Shown here piece by piece: positions 43,056 through 55,900 of a stretch of DNA of 64,000 nt. A program made the position numbers and the translations under genes. The DNA lies in assembly GCA_026075535.2 (NCBI GenBank), contig AP026546.1, positions 5,952,001 to 6,016,000 on the forward strand. The letters are read 5' to 3'. The notes below the pieces were generated by a model, which saw only the letters and a program-made list of their open reading frames with translations, was not told the DNA's origin and searched no databases. Every line of letters begins with the position of its first letter. Position 1 is the first letter of the stretch. The stretch is from Tricholoma matsutake (Eukaryota; Basidiomycota; Agaricomycetes; Agaricales; Tricholomataceae).

Positions 43056-44577
43056 ATGTGACTGATTGATACCAAAACCTATCAACTCCAGGAAGTAAAC
43101 TTCAAGCAGGTCAACAGGCAATACTCCATTCTGTCGCATCAATGGGAAGAAGAGGAACTTGACTTCAAAACCATATTGGGTATGCCCAAGTCATGATGGT
43201 TGTCCATAGCCTGTGGAGAGAGTGCAAAGATAGTCAAATTTTGTGACCTGTCTAGGGTGATGGGCCACAAGTACAGATAGGCAGACACCTGTTGCATCAA
43301 CAAGGAAAGCAGCACCAAATTATCTGAAGCTATAAACTCCATATTCACATGGTATAAGCACTGTGCTGTCTGCATCGCGTACCTCTCCGATGTGGACAAA
43401 TCAAGCGAGCTTGGCAATAGCAAGAGGGTGGACTCTACAGGAGCTTGTGGCACCTAGCAAGTTCCAATTTTACAACAAAAAATGGAAAAATATGGGCTAT
43501 AAGCTGGATTTCATGACAAAATTGGCAGCTATAACTGGCATCAATGAACTGTGAATTAATAGGCCTGACAAAGTATTATCAAGGAGTGTGTCTAAAAGGA
43601 TGTCATGGATGTCAAATAGGGAGATGACCAGGCCAGAGGACATGGCTTATTCAATGATGGGAATATTGGATGTTAATATGCCTATTTTCTATGGGGAGGG
43701 CAGTGAGAAGGCATTCATCAGGCTGCAGTTGGAACTCACAAAGATCAGTCAGGACCACTCACTCTTTCTGTGGTGTGGCCAGAAATCCCAGTTGTCCAGT
43801 GCTCTGGCTGCACATCCACGATATTTTGACACTGGTGTCACACCCTATGCTGCCTATCCATGAGATTTTGTCACTAGTGTCACTGGCACACACTCAGATG
43901 GTCATGTCCATCCTATTTATACTCAGACTTCCCATCACTATCACTGGTCAGGCTATTTGTGGGTGAATGCAGCAATGAGGCTAGACTGTGTTGTCCTTCC
44001 TATCATGAAGCAGGGGGCTAAAATCATATTTCTGGTCAGCAATGGATCAGAGTACCAAATGAAAACAAAGCCTGAGGCTGGCAGCATTGTGCTTCAATAT
44101 GTGGAGGTAGAAACAGGTCCAGATCTTGATCAGTTAAGGTTTCAATTTCAGTTTGTGACTGTTCAAAACCCATTCAAGAGACATGTGATTCCTATGCAAA
44201 CTACAAAGGCTGTTGTGAAGTGGGTTCAAGCCAGGTTGAATCTGGATGAAGGGATGGTACTAGAAGAGGTGCACAAGGACTCGCACTCAGATTATGGTAT
44301 CAAGGTGATAATGCCACTGACTGACTTGGAGATGTTTTCCAATTCAGATAACACCACTGGCATTATAGAATCTTTCCACACTGGGTTAGCTCTTTTGAAC
44401 TCAGCATGGTCTGCAATATCTCATCTGACCTATGGGAATGGGTTGGTGAGAAGTCAGTCTTACTTCATGGAGGAAACTCCATGTCCAGCACTTGTCAGGC
44501 CTAGGCCCAGGCCAGGCAACAGTGCACCCGATATCAACCAGAAAGGATTCACAGTGATGACTGTTACTATTCTGTAA
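43056..44577 (+). pseudogene. HET-domain (heterokaryon incompatibility type) pseudogene
   Basis: The frame opens ATG TGA at 43056, where the family usually begins M-R-L-I; it reads LIDTKTYQLQEV, then YSILSHQWEEEELDF, KIVKFCDLSRVMGHKY, ADTCCINKES and AINSIFTWYKHCAVCIAYL. A frame change near 43420 is followed by ARGWTLQELVAPSKFQFYN, RMSWMSNREMTRPEDMAYSMMGILDVNMP and FYGEGSEKAFIRLQ. These are the successive motifs of the HET domain. The part from 43957 onward is a C-terminal region without a named domain, ending at 44577. In-frame stops lie at 43059, 43194, 43278, 43552 and 43861. Intact HET proteins trigger cell death when unlike hyphae fuse. This copy cannot be functional as it stands. Confidence 0.87.
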
Positions 44578-47178
44578 CTTTAGTATGCATATCTGGTCAA
44601 TGGGGCAGCAGGATGAAATGACACACCCCTGGCAACACCACTGGGCACTACCTGGGGCTGTCTGTATTGATACTTGATTCATGTACAGTAATTGAAATAG
44701 GCTTCAGGCTGATTCTGAACAAGTTGTGAAGTTGTTAGTAGACATGCAAGGTTTGTGAGAAAAGCTTACTGCACAGCAATGGTGTGCTTCTTCAAGTTCT
44801 TTGGCAATGTCAGGAGTGCACATCTCTTTGTGTTTTCTGAGCCTGGTGTTCTGACAAACAAACACTGCCCACAGTGCAGCTACACATCCTCAAAATGTCA
44901 GAGCTCTTGCTTATGATCCTGATATCTCAAGGGCATGGTGTCAAGGAACTAATATCTGTATCCTGCAAGGGGGTGGTGGAACAGTACTTTTGCATATACA
45001 GTCAGAACTTTTGGTTCAGACCCCCTTCCTGCCTTATATGGTAATTTCTGGTCACATGCATGGTTGACAAATTGTCAGCAAACCACTACTCACACATCTG
45101 AGGCACTATTCTGTTGTTTTTTTACAAGTAATATAGTTATATGACCCTCTCAACCCAAGGATCACCAATGACAAGCACACACTGAGTACTGAGGCCCAAC
45201 ACCTCCCAAAAATAGAAATGCTGACAAGCTCAGTCAAGTTTCAATGTGATCAACAACACCAATGATGAGCCCATTATTCAGTTTTCCTTTCATATTGTTT
45301 ATTTGGACTGAGTATATATATGAACTAAGCAGAGCCCAATGATGACCCCACCCCTGAACATACACACCAGTGCCTACAACAGAGCAAGCTGGGGGGATAC
45401 AACAAGGCAGCAAAATGGAGGAATGGGGGCCACAGCAAGTGGGGATGCATGAACAACATCCAGGTGAGGAACAAGGAGCACAGCCAGGGAAGGCTCGAGG
45501 GTCCAAGGGTCAGTGCCTCTTGAGCTCATCTGTGTTTTTTTTTTTACTACCAATTTTATACTGTTTCTACAAAGCCAGGAGAGGCAAGCAACAGCAGGAT
45601 GAGCACTAGTAGGGAACATCAACACCAATGATGGGAACAGCTGCACCAGAAAATGGGGGGAGCTAGGGAGAACCTCAACAATGATGAGGGACCACTAGTG
45701 GTGAGGGGAACCACCACTGACAAAGGCAAGCCCTCAACAACACAGAGAGCCACTGACAGTGATGATGAGCACAAGGAGTGACCAGTGGCAAGGACTAACA
45801 ATGGTGGGGAGCCATCTCTCACTTTCTCTTTTCCTACTTAGTAGATGCCCTCACAATACTTTAATACATGTATACACCATTTAATATTGTATAGTCTGTA
45901 CCTTTTTCCAAGTGAAAGTTCTCTTCCACCCTGCCATCCTAATTAGAGGTTGAATTTACCAATTATATATACAAAGTGAGTATAGATTTGCCCGTTATAC
46001 CCTGGTCAAAACTTTTTTTTTGGCCTTTGGCACCCCCCTACCCTAGGTCATGGAATCCTGTTCTGCCACCCCCTTGGTATCCTGATCTGCATTCCAGCAC
46101 CAGCCTCATTGACAGAGCGTGTATCAATGTCTACAAGCTTAGATGGAGGCAGCAACAACCATGCAGTCCAATGACAGAGAAATATGTGCTGATCTGGCAA
46201 TTTGTGGAACTTTCATTGGAGATTGAGATGTGGAGGGGGATGAATAAGGATGTCAACAAAATGATGAGTAATGATTGTGTTGGCATTGGATCCAGGATGG
46301 GAGTGGGCAAACATGTCTTTAAATCCAAATTGCAAAGGCTGTGTGAGTTGCACATAATTTGTCCTGGAATATTTCATCATTTGAGTGGCTGGGTGTCAAG
46401 TTGTGCATGTTAGGAAACATTACAAATTTTTCCTTATCTTTTCTTATCTTTTTTCCTATCCCTCAAGTATTTACTATAGGAACACATGTATGCATATTCA
46501 TGTAGGCACATGCTGCTGATGCATTGAAGTGTGAGGTGTGGGAATGGTAGTTCTCACATGCTATGGGTATGTGCCACTTATATAAATATGTATGTGCATT
46601 AAATATGTATGTATCTGTATGTGCACATTGTCTTAGCAATACTCAAATAGCAAGGGGGTGGTGGGATGAGAATCCCAGACCAGACATAGGGGGGGGGGGG
46701 TCATGCCGGAGGCTGAATTTTTTTCAACTTGGCAAAAATTCACTAGTAGGCATTGTCAAGTGACAATTTGTCATTGATGGCACTTCACTTTGATACATTG
46801 GCTAATGTTTATGGCACCTCCATAAAATGTATTCAATGACTTCAAAGCCCAATCCTGGCTTCAAATTTCAATAAAAATTTTCTTGCTGGAGGAATGCCAT
46901 ATATTGACAAAATGAAGTATATATACAGTTTATTCTGGCTCAAAGCAGCTATAAGCATTCTCCCTCCCACAAATCATGATTGCATGCAGATGTTTGGTCA
47001 GTTTGCAGCCAAGATCGATACATGGCAGTGCTGAAAGTTTTGAAGTGTCACGCACTCCACCTAGGTCACTGTACAGTAGCACAAAGGGTTGCATGCTCCA
47101 AGTCAGCCATAAAACTATTTTAAATAGGTTTAAATATCCATTTGCATACATTTACACCTCTCAATGATGTGTTGTATG
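44578..47178. other. No recognised gene
   Basis: It contains a 145-codon frame at 45976-46413 on the plus strand without family resemblance, poly-T and poly-G runs near 45535, 46010 and 46690, and AT-rich sequence. GTATG at 47174-47178 is the left target duplication of B2. Confidence 0.4.
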
Positions 47179-47794
47179 TGTTAAGACTATCAGTCTCAAC
47201 TCAGTCTTGGGTCATGTGTTGCAGTTGGAGGCTTTCCAACAGTATCTATATCGCACTAGGAGGCTTTCCTAGTGTATCGGGCTTCCTGCCTTCACTTGGG
47301 TACTTCCTCAAGTCGTCATGGCTGTCCGTACTCAGAGGCTTTCTGAGTAGACCGTTCATTCATGTATCACAGTTGGAGGCTTTCCAACTGTTGAGTTCAA
47401 GGTTATCACAGTCAGGGATTTCCTGAGCTGTCGAGTGTTCAGATGAGTTCTTAGACCATTGATTGAATTAGGTCAAGCTAAGGGATACAGGCAGTATTAC
47501 TGTAGCTTATATATGGTTTCAGAGATGTCTATCGTCCAATCAGAATGCAAGATCCTTGTCAAGTAATAATAAAAAGAACAATAGAACAATAAGCCTCATG
47601 CTGAGCATGAGGTATCCGATGTCAAGGGTCTGATGTCAAGGAATGCTGTGGTGCAGCATGTCAAATGGTGGGAGCCAGGCATCAAAGCATCTCCCGTCAG
47701 AATGAGTCAAGTTGAATGCGAAGGAAAAATAAAGTACCCGGCCTTGCCGGCATACGTCTGGTCGTCCTGGGTTACGATAACAAAAATCATAACA
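47179..47794 (-). repeat. B2 3' LTR (616 bp)
   Basis: It starts TGTTAAGACTATC and ends ATCATAACA. It matches the LTR at 62566-63195 with a few substitutions and a short length difference near the GATGTC repeats. Confidence 0.93.
47224..47390. other. Hairpin array in B2 3' LTR with GGCTT loops
   Basis: Hairpins are at 47224-47240 (stem GTTGGA/TCCAAC), 47254-47274 (CACTAGGA/TCCTAGTG), 47294-47313 (ACTTG/CAAGT, larger loop), 47330-47348 (ACTCAGA/TCTGAGT) and 47370-47390 (CAGTTGGA/TCCAACTG). Four of the five have the loop GGCTT exactly. A sixth, weaker one with loop GATTT follows near 47414. Confidence 0.8.
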
Positions 47795-47807
47795 TCACCC
47801 TCTCTAT
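47795..47807 (-). other. B2 polypurine tract
   Basis: On the coding strand ATAGAGAGGGTGA abuts the 3' LTR. Confidence 0.7.
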
Positions 47808-48015
47808 CCTTGAAGTCGCTGACTTCAAATAATATCTTCATTCCTTCTCTGGGGTCTGATTGGATGTGGTCTCAGGTCTGGATAAATGAATGGGTTGGGG
47901 TCGAGGGGTGCAATGGAGGAATAACTTGTGTCCAAACTTGGACCACGATCTGGTTCTTCTGGTTTGTGCTGCTTCAGGCAGTGGTGTCATTGAGAGAGGG
48001 GTTTTCTGTGGTGTG

Positions 48016-48162
48016 TCATAGAATGGAGAATTCTATGTCTGTAATTGGGGGTTCAGGTTGTGGTCGGAAGATGGCATAAAGGCAGAATGCAAAGGTCAGG
48101 GCTGTGGCCACAGCCAGGGTCATGCCAACAATGATGGCGAGGATTTTGATTCCTGTGAGCAT
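48016..48162 (-). CDS. Small one-pass membrane ORF in env position of B2
   Basis: A 48-residue frame runs from ATG 48162 to TGA 48016-48018. It starts MLTGIKILAIIVGMTLAVAT and continues ALTFAFCLYAIF, a hydrophobic stretch of about 28 residues, then a proline-rich tail and ITDIEFSIL. It starts 10 bases after the chromodomain stop (48173). The B1 homologue (4011-4214) is the same through ITDIEF apart from about ten conservative changes, while many silent sites differ. Conservation in two diverged elements argues that this is a real gene. No signal cleavage site or cysteine-rich domain is visible, so it is not a classical envelope protein. Confidence 0.68.
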   Translation of the reverse strand: MLTGIKILAIIVGMTLAVATALTFAFCLYAIFRPQPEPPITDIEFSIL

Positions 48163-48172
48163 GGTTTCACTT

Positions 48173-50289
48173 CTACAGCTGTCGCTGTTGTTTATATGCT
48201 CCTAGAATTCTTCCAGCATGTTTCAGGTTTCCCTCAGGCTCCCATGAGTTCTCCAAAGTTGGGTATCTGACCCACTTCACTAGGAAGTGCATGGTCTTTC
48301 CTCTCTTCTTGTGTCCAATGATTGCTTCCACCTCATATTCTGATTCGCCTTCTATCAGATCAGGCGGTGGTTCTGGGAAGTTCAGTCCATGTGTCTCAGT
48401 TTCTTTATATGGGGAAAGGAGTGCCGCATGGAATACCGGGTGTATCTTCCACTGTTCTGGTAACTTCAGTCAGTAGGAGAGTGGGCTCAGGACCTTCTCG
48501 ATGGTGAATGGTCCTTCTCTCTTTGGTGCGAGCTTCCTCATTGCATGTGTCGTCTTGAGGTTCTTCGCTTCTAGCCACACTCTGTCTCCTTCTTTGAACG
48601 GGGTGAAGTGTCTTGTTGTCCTTTCCGCCATCATCTGTCTGGCTAACTCGTGTGTTGCCTTTGCTTCATCTCGGGCCCGCTGCAGTGCAACAATTCGCTT
48701 TTCTATGGCCGGTATGTTTGTTTTCAGGTAGGGGAGTGGGATTGCCTTGGGCTCATAGCCCATCATGAGGTAGAATGGGGAGTTCTTCTGTACGGAGTGC
48801 GTTCTCTGGTTGTGCGTGAACTCCACAGTTGGGAGGAGGTGTTTCCAATTCTCCTGGTTGTTCAAGCAGAAGATCCGCAGGTACACCTCTACTTCTTGAT
48901 TCACCCATTCTGTCTCCCCATCGGTCTGGGGATGGTACACCATGCTCATTGCCAGTTTGATTCCGAGCAATCTTCCTAGCTCCTGGAAGAGCTGTGAGGT
49001 GAATCTGGGATCTCTGTCAGAGATGATCTTGTCTGGGAGGCCAAATTGTTTGTAGACATTGTCTAGGTAGAGGGTGGCCGCTCCCAATGCATCCACAGTT
49101 TTCCTGCAAGGGATAAAAATTACCCCCTTTGTAAGTCCATGGTCTACCACGACCATGAGTGCATCATAACCATTGGACTCCGGTAGGTCAGTTATGAAAT
49201 CTGTCGTTACCATTGCAAATGGTCTTGTTGCTTCAGATTTGATTGGTTGTAGCGGGGGGGTCATCAGGTGCGCGTTGACCTTCATCTGCTGGCATATTGT
49301 GCATCCAGCAATGTAGTTTTTGATGTACGTCATCATCCCTGGCCACCAGTAGTCTCTCCTGATCATTTCAGTTGTCTGCCATTGTCCCAGGTGTCTGCTG
49401 GTTACTCCTTCATGGTATTTTTGCACCAGCTTCTTCCATAGATCTCCGTTGTCTGGGACATAGCATCTGTCTCAGAAGAATAGAAGGCCATCTTCTATCT
49501 TCCAGTCTTCTAACGCTGATCTTATCGGTGGCATTCCTTTGGTCTTTAGTGCCTCAATCACACTTTTTACCAGATTGTCTTTCATGATGCTTCCTGTGAG
49601 CAGATCATGCATTTCTGTGTCAATGAATTTCACAAATACTGTTTCTGGCAGCATTGTGACGTCTTCATTATCATTGTCTTCCGCCGGTATGTGGTCCACT
49701 CTCCATGATAATGCATTGCTCTGTACCATCTGTGATCCAGGCATGTGGACAAGTTGCAAGTTGAATTCTGATAGGAATAAGCTCCACCTTGCCTGTCATC
49801 TGTTCAGTTTCTGCACCATCCAGAAATATGTCAAGTTCTTGTGGTCCAACGGGATTACCACTGGGTGTCCTGAAGCCAGTAGGTAGTGTCTCCAGGTCTC
49901 TAGCAATTGTACTATCACTATTAGCTCCCTGTCGTATATCTCGTAGTTCTGTTCCATTGGTGTTAGCGCATGCAATATGTATCCACATGGATGCCAGTCC
50001 CCATTCATGTCCCTTTGTCTCAGCACTCCTCCTGTTGCATGTTTTGAGGCATCTGATTCGATCGTGAATGGCTTTGTTGGGTCTGGCATCAGCAATACTG
50101 GTGCTTCTGCAAATTTCCTTTTCAGTGTCTGAAAGGCCTGTTCACATTCCATTGTCCAATCGAACATTTTGTTCTTCTTCATCAGTTCATTAAGCGGTCT
50201 GCTTGTCTCTGCAAAATGTCTGATAAACTTCCTGTAGAAGTTCCCAAATCCAAGGAAGGATCTGACTGCCTTTACGTTTGTCAGGGTTG
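48173..50289 (-). pseudogene. B2 RT connection, RNase H, integrase and chromodomain
   Basis: After E3 the B2 frame resumes with [21 protein letters not shown], RNase H ([28 protein letters not shown]) and the integrase zinc domain (TSRHLGQWQ, CTICQQMKVN). The catalytic core follows (TDFITDLPESNGYD, SDRDPRFTSQLF, HPQTDGETEW), then GPFTIEKVL, and a chromodomain (YEVEAIIGHKKRGK, FLVKWVRYPTLENSWEPE) ending at 48173. One frame throughout, with stops at 49796, 49472 and 48470. The integrase core itself (49426-48470) is open. Confidence 0.9.
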
Positions 50290-50705
50290 TATAAGGGCAA
50301 CCTAAGCCTCTAGCAAAGGGAAATCTGAAGTTAAAATAATACAGGGATTGGGGACACACCTAGCAAAGGGAAATCCAAAGAGAAAACTCTAAGGATCCTC
50401 TTGCTGATGCCCAGTATATGTGAAGACAACAAAAATCAAATATAACCTAAAAATAGAAAAAGGCAGAGATAGGCGGATCAAGGCCGCCGAATGACATCAT
50501 ACCAAGGGGTAGGTGTCAGAAGGGGTACTCCACCTCTAAATATAAAAGTGTCAACATGTACAAACATGATAGAAAGGGAAAATTAGTAATAAAATCCAGA
50601 AAAATCATAGAAAATGAAGAATAGAAGGAAATGAGGTGAGGAAAAATATAGGACAAACATAAAAAATAGGAAAAACACACAGGGCACCCCCTTAGTCCCC
50701 TCACA
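50290..50705 (-). repeat. E3 3' LTR (416 bp)
   Basis: It matches the 426-bp LTR at 55901-56326 but lacks about 10 bp in the TACTACATAA region. Confidence 0.92.
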
Positions 50706-50716
50706 TCACCCCCTCT

Positions 50717-53700
50717 CTAAGATGCATCGCCCCAATGCATTTGAAATCGCATACGACCAAAGTCCGCGACTTGAATGCAATGCGGTGCAGCAGTGTGCCG
50801 TCGGTGGAATTCCTTGATTAACTGAGGGGCATTCACATCAGACTCTTCGACCCATGAGTTCTCCTCATACCCATAACCCTTCCAATGTACCAAATACTGT
50901 AGTTTTCCTCGACGCAAATGGCTGTCCAAGATTGATTTGACTTCATATTGGGGTTCTCCCTCGATCACTGTAGGTGGTGGTGGTGGGTGTGAATGGCGTC
51001 CCGGGAATGGATCTGGGGGAGCTGGAAGCAGTTTGACAACATGGAAGATGGGGTGGAGTCTGGACATGGAGGCTGGGAGGCGTAGACGATAGGCATGCAT
51101 TCCAACACACTTGACAATGGGGAAAGGTCCCAAGAAGCGATGAGTGAGTTTCTTAGATGGACATGTAGTGGAGATGTCACTGGAGTCGAGATAAACTTGA
51201 TCACCAACCTTGTACTGAGGGGTCGGAGAATGGTGCTGGTTGTAAAATTGCGCCATGTCATCCTTCGCCTTTGCTAAGGCTGCCCTTGCCTCCTCCAAGC
51301 TATCCCGCATGCGTTCTGTGAACTCATTCACCGTCTCGATGTGTGAGGGAGTTTGGCGAGGTTCAAATCCCATGCGTGGATGTTGTCCAGTGTCTAAGAG
51401 GAAAGGGGTCTGTTGAGTGGAAGCGTGGACATGGTTGTTGTATCCAAACTCGGCCAGGGGAAGGAGATCGTCCCAATCATCCTGGCGTTCATTGACAAAG
51501 ATGTGGATGTACTGCTCCAGTTCCTGGTTGACTCGCTCAGTCTGGCCATCGGTTTGTGGGTGATAAGCGGTTGAAGCGAGGAGTTTGATCCCCAGGAGTC
51601 GGTACAGCTCACGAGTGAACTCTGCCATGAACTGAGGGCCACGATCCGAGAGGAAAGCACCAGGAAGTCCATGTAATTTCCACACGTGGTGGAGGTAGAG
51701 TTGGGCAGCACCTAGGGCACTGACAGTGGTGTGAGTGGGAATGAAGTGAGCGCGTTTTCCCACTGAGTCAACTGTGCACATCACTGCATCAAACCCGTTT
51801 GACTCTGGTAACTCCACCACAAAGTCGACACTGATGACATCCCAACGACTCTCTGGAACAGGAAGGGGGTGTAGCTCGCCAATAGGCTTGCAATGAGGAA
51901 CCTTGGTGCATAAGCAAAGGTCACAAGTGCGACAATACTGACCAATGAGCCATGACATTTGTGGCCACCAATAGTTCTGTGAGGTGAGCTCCAAGGTCTT
52001 CCAGTGTCTGGGATGGCCAGCAATCTGTGAGTCATGGTGTTGGGATATGATGCGCCGGTGAAGGTCTGGGTCATTGGGAACATAGATGTGATCCCTGAAA
52101 TACAGCAAGTCCTCCTTTTCAGCCCACTCTGCCGCACATAAGGAAAGGGTCGATCCCTTCCTCAGTTCTTTAACAGCTCAGGCGACAACATCCTCATGTA
52201 AACCGCTACAGTTTGCACGATGAATGTCACATAGGATGTCCCGCTCCTCACCCTGGGGTGCAATGCCTTCCAGTGCCCGAATGGTGAATAAGTCTGGCTG
52301 CAACAACACAATGTTTTGGTTGTCATCACTGCCATCCCCATGGTCTGGATGTCGGGAGAGGGCATCGGTCTTCCCCATGCTGTGACCCGGATGGTGGTAC
52401 AAGGAGAAGTCAAATCTGGATAGATACAGGGACCAACAATCTTGATGACAGTTCAATTTCTTGGCTGTCATAAAGTACTTGAGATTCTTGTGATCCGTCC
52501 AAATTTCCACCTTGTGTTGGGCACCCTCAAGGAAGTGTCGCCACTCCTCAAGCGCATGCATTATTGCCAACATCTCCTTGTCATGGATCTCATAGTTTTA
52601 CTCTACAGCACTAAGGCTTTTGGAGTAGAACGCAACAGGATGCCACTTCTGGTCCTCCGGAGACTGCTGAGACAACATGGCACCCGTCACAAAGTCAGAA
52701 CTGTTGGCTTCTACATGAAAAGGACACAAATTGTCAGCAAAGGTAAGGATGGGAGTGGAAGTGACCATCTCTTTAAGCTTTTCGAATGCCTCCTGTTGTG
52801 CATTATCCCACCTCCATGCCTCCTTTCCTGTCAAGTTGAACAGTGGTCGTGCATGATGTGAGAAGTCCTTGATAAAATGCTGGTAGAAGTTGATGAAGCC
52901 CAGGAAAGACTGCACCTCCTTCTTGTTTGTGGGCGTCGACCAAGCTGTGACCCCGTTCACCTTGATAGGATCCATCTCCACTTGACCCTCTGAGATAATC
53001 AGGCCAAGGTACTCGATCTTGGTCTTCTCAAACTCGCATTTGTCTTGATGAAGGTAGAGTTTGTACCATCGAAGCCGTTCTAAGATGAGGCATGTGATGC
53101 GATGGTGCTCTTCAACTGTGCGAGTGAAGATGAGGATGTCATCGAGATAGATGCAGACAACACCTTCGAGGATGAGGTCATGAAAGATGTCGTTCATCAT
53201 GGTCTGGAAGGTGGCAGGGCTATTAGTAAGGCCAAAAAACATGACAAGCAGTTCAAAAAGACCACAGTTGGTACAAAAGGCTGCCTTCCACTCATCTCCC
53301 TCCTTTATCCTCACATTATTGTAGCCCCAACGGACATCGAGCTTGGTGAAGTATCGGGCTCCACGGAGCTGGTTCACAAGTTCAGAGATGAGGGGTAGTG
53401 GGTAGTGATTTTTGACCATGATGTTGTTGAGCCTTCTGTAGTCTTGAACCAGTCGAAGTGAGCCATCCTTCTTCTTGACAAAGAAAAAGGGAGAGGCCAT
53501 GGGTGACTTCGATGGTCGAATATGTCCAGAGGCCAGGTGCTCATCGATGAACTGGTCAAGCTGTCGTTGTTCTTCAGGAGAGAGAGGATAGACCTTGCAG
53601 GATGAAGGGGTCGCACCGGGGGTGAGTTCGATCGCGTGATCCCATGGCTTGCGCACAGGAAGGGGGTCGAACGACTCCTTGGAGAACACGTCTTCAAACT

Positions 53701-54628
53701 CATGGAGATGAGGGAGTAAGGAATTAGTAGAGGATTTAGCAGCGTTGTTTTTGTGGAAGGCCTTGGTGAGGCGTTGGGATATGTTTGATGTGGCACACAC
53801 CTCGTGTGATGAGCGAATTGCAGTGTAGAAGATCCGATCACCCTCCTCCACTTCCTCTGGGTCCTCATCATCATCATCCAAGTCCGGCACCAACTCAGGA
53901 ACCCCTTCCAATTCCACTTCAGGTATAGGCAGGGGTCCGGCATGACACTTCTGAGTATGTTGTATCACCGCCTTCTGTCCACGACGTTCTTGCCTGGCTT
54001 CTGTGAAACAAGTCCGACAGCGGGATGGACATTGGCTCATGGTAACCTCCCTGGTATGCCAGTCGACCTCTGGGTTATGGTCTTGAAGCCATGGATATCC
54101 CAAAATCACCTTTTGCTTTCCTAATTGAGTGACAGCAAAAAGGGCATGCTCACTATGATCTTTGTAACAGAGAACCAGGTCTACAACCTCTCAGATGGCA
54201 CCAGCTTCATTTGGGGATCCATCCTCATTATACACAGGTATCGGACACGAGAGTGAGCGAGTATTTAGGCGATGTTGTTGTGCAAGATGGGAGTCAATGA
54301 AGAGACCAGTCACACCAGAGTCCAGGAGCGCAGAGACACCGAGTATCTGTCCAGTGTCAGTTGTCTGCAGTTCGATTGCTAGGTTCAAGGAATGTGCAGA
54401 GGGAGTGGATGCCACAATATACTTGCGTGGTAGTTTACGCTCCCATGATTTAATTTTGGGATGTGGAGTAGAAGGAGAGATGGGGAGAGCAGGTACATCT
54501 TTAGCCAACTTCAAAGGGTCAGAGAGGGGAGCAGTCACAGAAATGGATTCATTCTCCAGGGATTCAACCGACAAGACTTCAAAGCAGTTATGGACAGGCA
54601 GTGAGGGCATACAATTCACTCGCTGCAA
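50717..54628 (-). pseudogene. E3 Pol, multiply broken
   Basis: The same protein as E2 Pol, in pieces: protease LLDSGVTGLFIDS (54628-54191), RT with IYLDDILIF (54109-52598), RNase H (52573-52178), integrase and chromodomain (52108-50717, open for 463 codons). The breaks between pieces are mostly single stop codons, many at positions where E1 and E2 have CGA or CAA. Many arginine codons have become histidine, cysteine or glutamine (for example LNCHQDCW for LNRRQARW), as expected from CpG to TpG or CpA change. Confidence 0.9.
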
Positions 54629-55734
54629 ATAGGAAAATCCTGCTCCTCTACAACTTCCAACTTAATCTCCTCTGCAACTTGATCCTTTGCTTCCTCAACA
54701 TCTACAAGTGCCAACAAGTCTTGCAGGAGTTCATCTCATCCCTCAGGGGTGAGCATGCAGATATCCTGACAATGGGGACACGCTCCAGCCCTGTGTCCAG
54801 TTTCCCCACAATGGTAGCAGAGATCCAACTTATGTGCATGGCTGTGGGCTGCATCAACATCCATTGGTACTGGGACATTGACGGCTGGTGTGGGAGTTTG
54901 ATGAACAGGAATGGGGTTAGGGCGGGGAAGGCTTCGATTGAAAGTGTAGGGCATATGAGTGGTATTTGGAGCACAGAATGCAGCATTAAACGCTGCATTT
55001 GTGAGTTGGTTCTCGTCACAGAGTGAAGCAGCTTCATACCAAGCAAAGATATCATCGTCTGCTGGGCGTCCTTCCAACATCTGTGCAATCTGGTCCTGAA
55101 TTTCTTGGTTGAGCCCCCATCAGAACTTCACCACCACTGGTAACCCACTCCCATATCCTGCCATGTCCACCAAATCCTTGAACTCATTGATATAGTCGTC
55201 CACGGATCAACGTCCCTGGTGGTAAGCGGATGACTCAAGTCATGTCACTGCTCGGTGGCGTTCATTGAGGGGACAAAAGTGGCATACTAACTCAGCTTGA
55301 AAGTCACCCCAAGTGGAGAAGGGTAGAGAACCGAGTTCTTTAGTTTGATGCAGGATATGGTCCACATAGAGATAGGCACATTCAGATTTCATGTATGTGA
55401 AGGCCCAATAAATTTTTGCAGCCTCATCGACAAATTGATGTGACTGGAGACTGATGTATAACTCACAGGAATTAAGGAATGCATGTCCCTGCACATGTGC
55501 ACCATTAAATTCAGCGGGGGGGGACAGTTTGATCTGGGCGCGTTCCTTAGTGGACGCGTTTGGCAGAACGTCATTGTTGGGTGCACTTGGAGTAGCAAAG
55601 GGGGAGCTATTGGTCATAGGGTTAGTCTGGAGGGTCCTAACGAAGTTTTCGATCGTAGATTTAAGCGAGTCGATTTGCACGCACATTCCGGAAACGTCGC
55701 TTTCAAGCGCGTCGAAATGTTCTGATGTGTCCAT
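54616..55734 (-). pseudogene. E3 Gag, broken
   Basis: From ATG 55734 the frame is full length relative to E1 gag (373 codons) but has stops near 55240, 55200, 55120 and 54736. The knuckle reads CYHCGETGHRAGAC (CX2CX4HX4C, kept). It still contains the capsid region that E2 has deleted. Confidence 0.88.
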
Positions 55735-55888
55735 GTCGCTAGGGGGCGCGTTTGGCAAAAATGGCGGCGTAATAAAGGCAAGATTATCTGGAACGGTGTG
55801 TAGGGACTCTGTGGAGCTTTGGGAAGCATCGTCCAGTCTGTACCTGCCTATCTTGGGCAGTGCATTCGCAATTTTCAGGCCTTAGGGG

Positions 55889-55898
55889 AGAGTTTTCT
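55889..55898 (-). other. E3 self-primer binding site
   Basis: AGAAAACTCT on the coding strand is 2 bases from the LTR and complementary to the LTR segment at 56002-56011. It is conserved despite the age of E3. Confidence 0.65.
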
Positions 55899-55900
55899 AC

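Noticed and set aside
45976..46413. 145-codon plus-strand frame
   Set aside because: No family resemblance, no splice or context support, and poly-T/poly-C stretches at its start; left as unassigned.
47224..47390. Spaced palindromes could suggest a CRISPR-like array
   Set aside because: The stems differ between units and there are no constant repeats separated by spacers of fixed length; the sequence is an LTR of a eukaryotic element.
48016..48162. Membrane ORF as a true envelope gene
   Set aside because: Too short, with no cysteine-rich ectodomain or fusion features; called only a small membrane ORF in env position.
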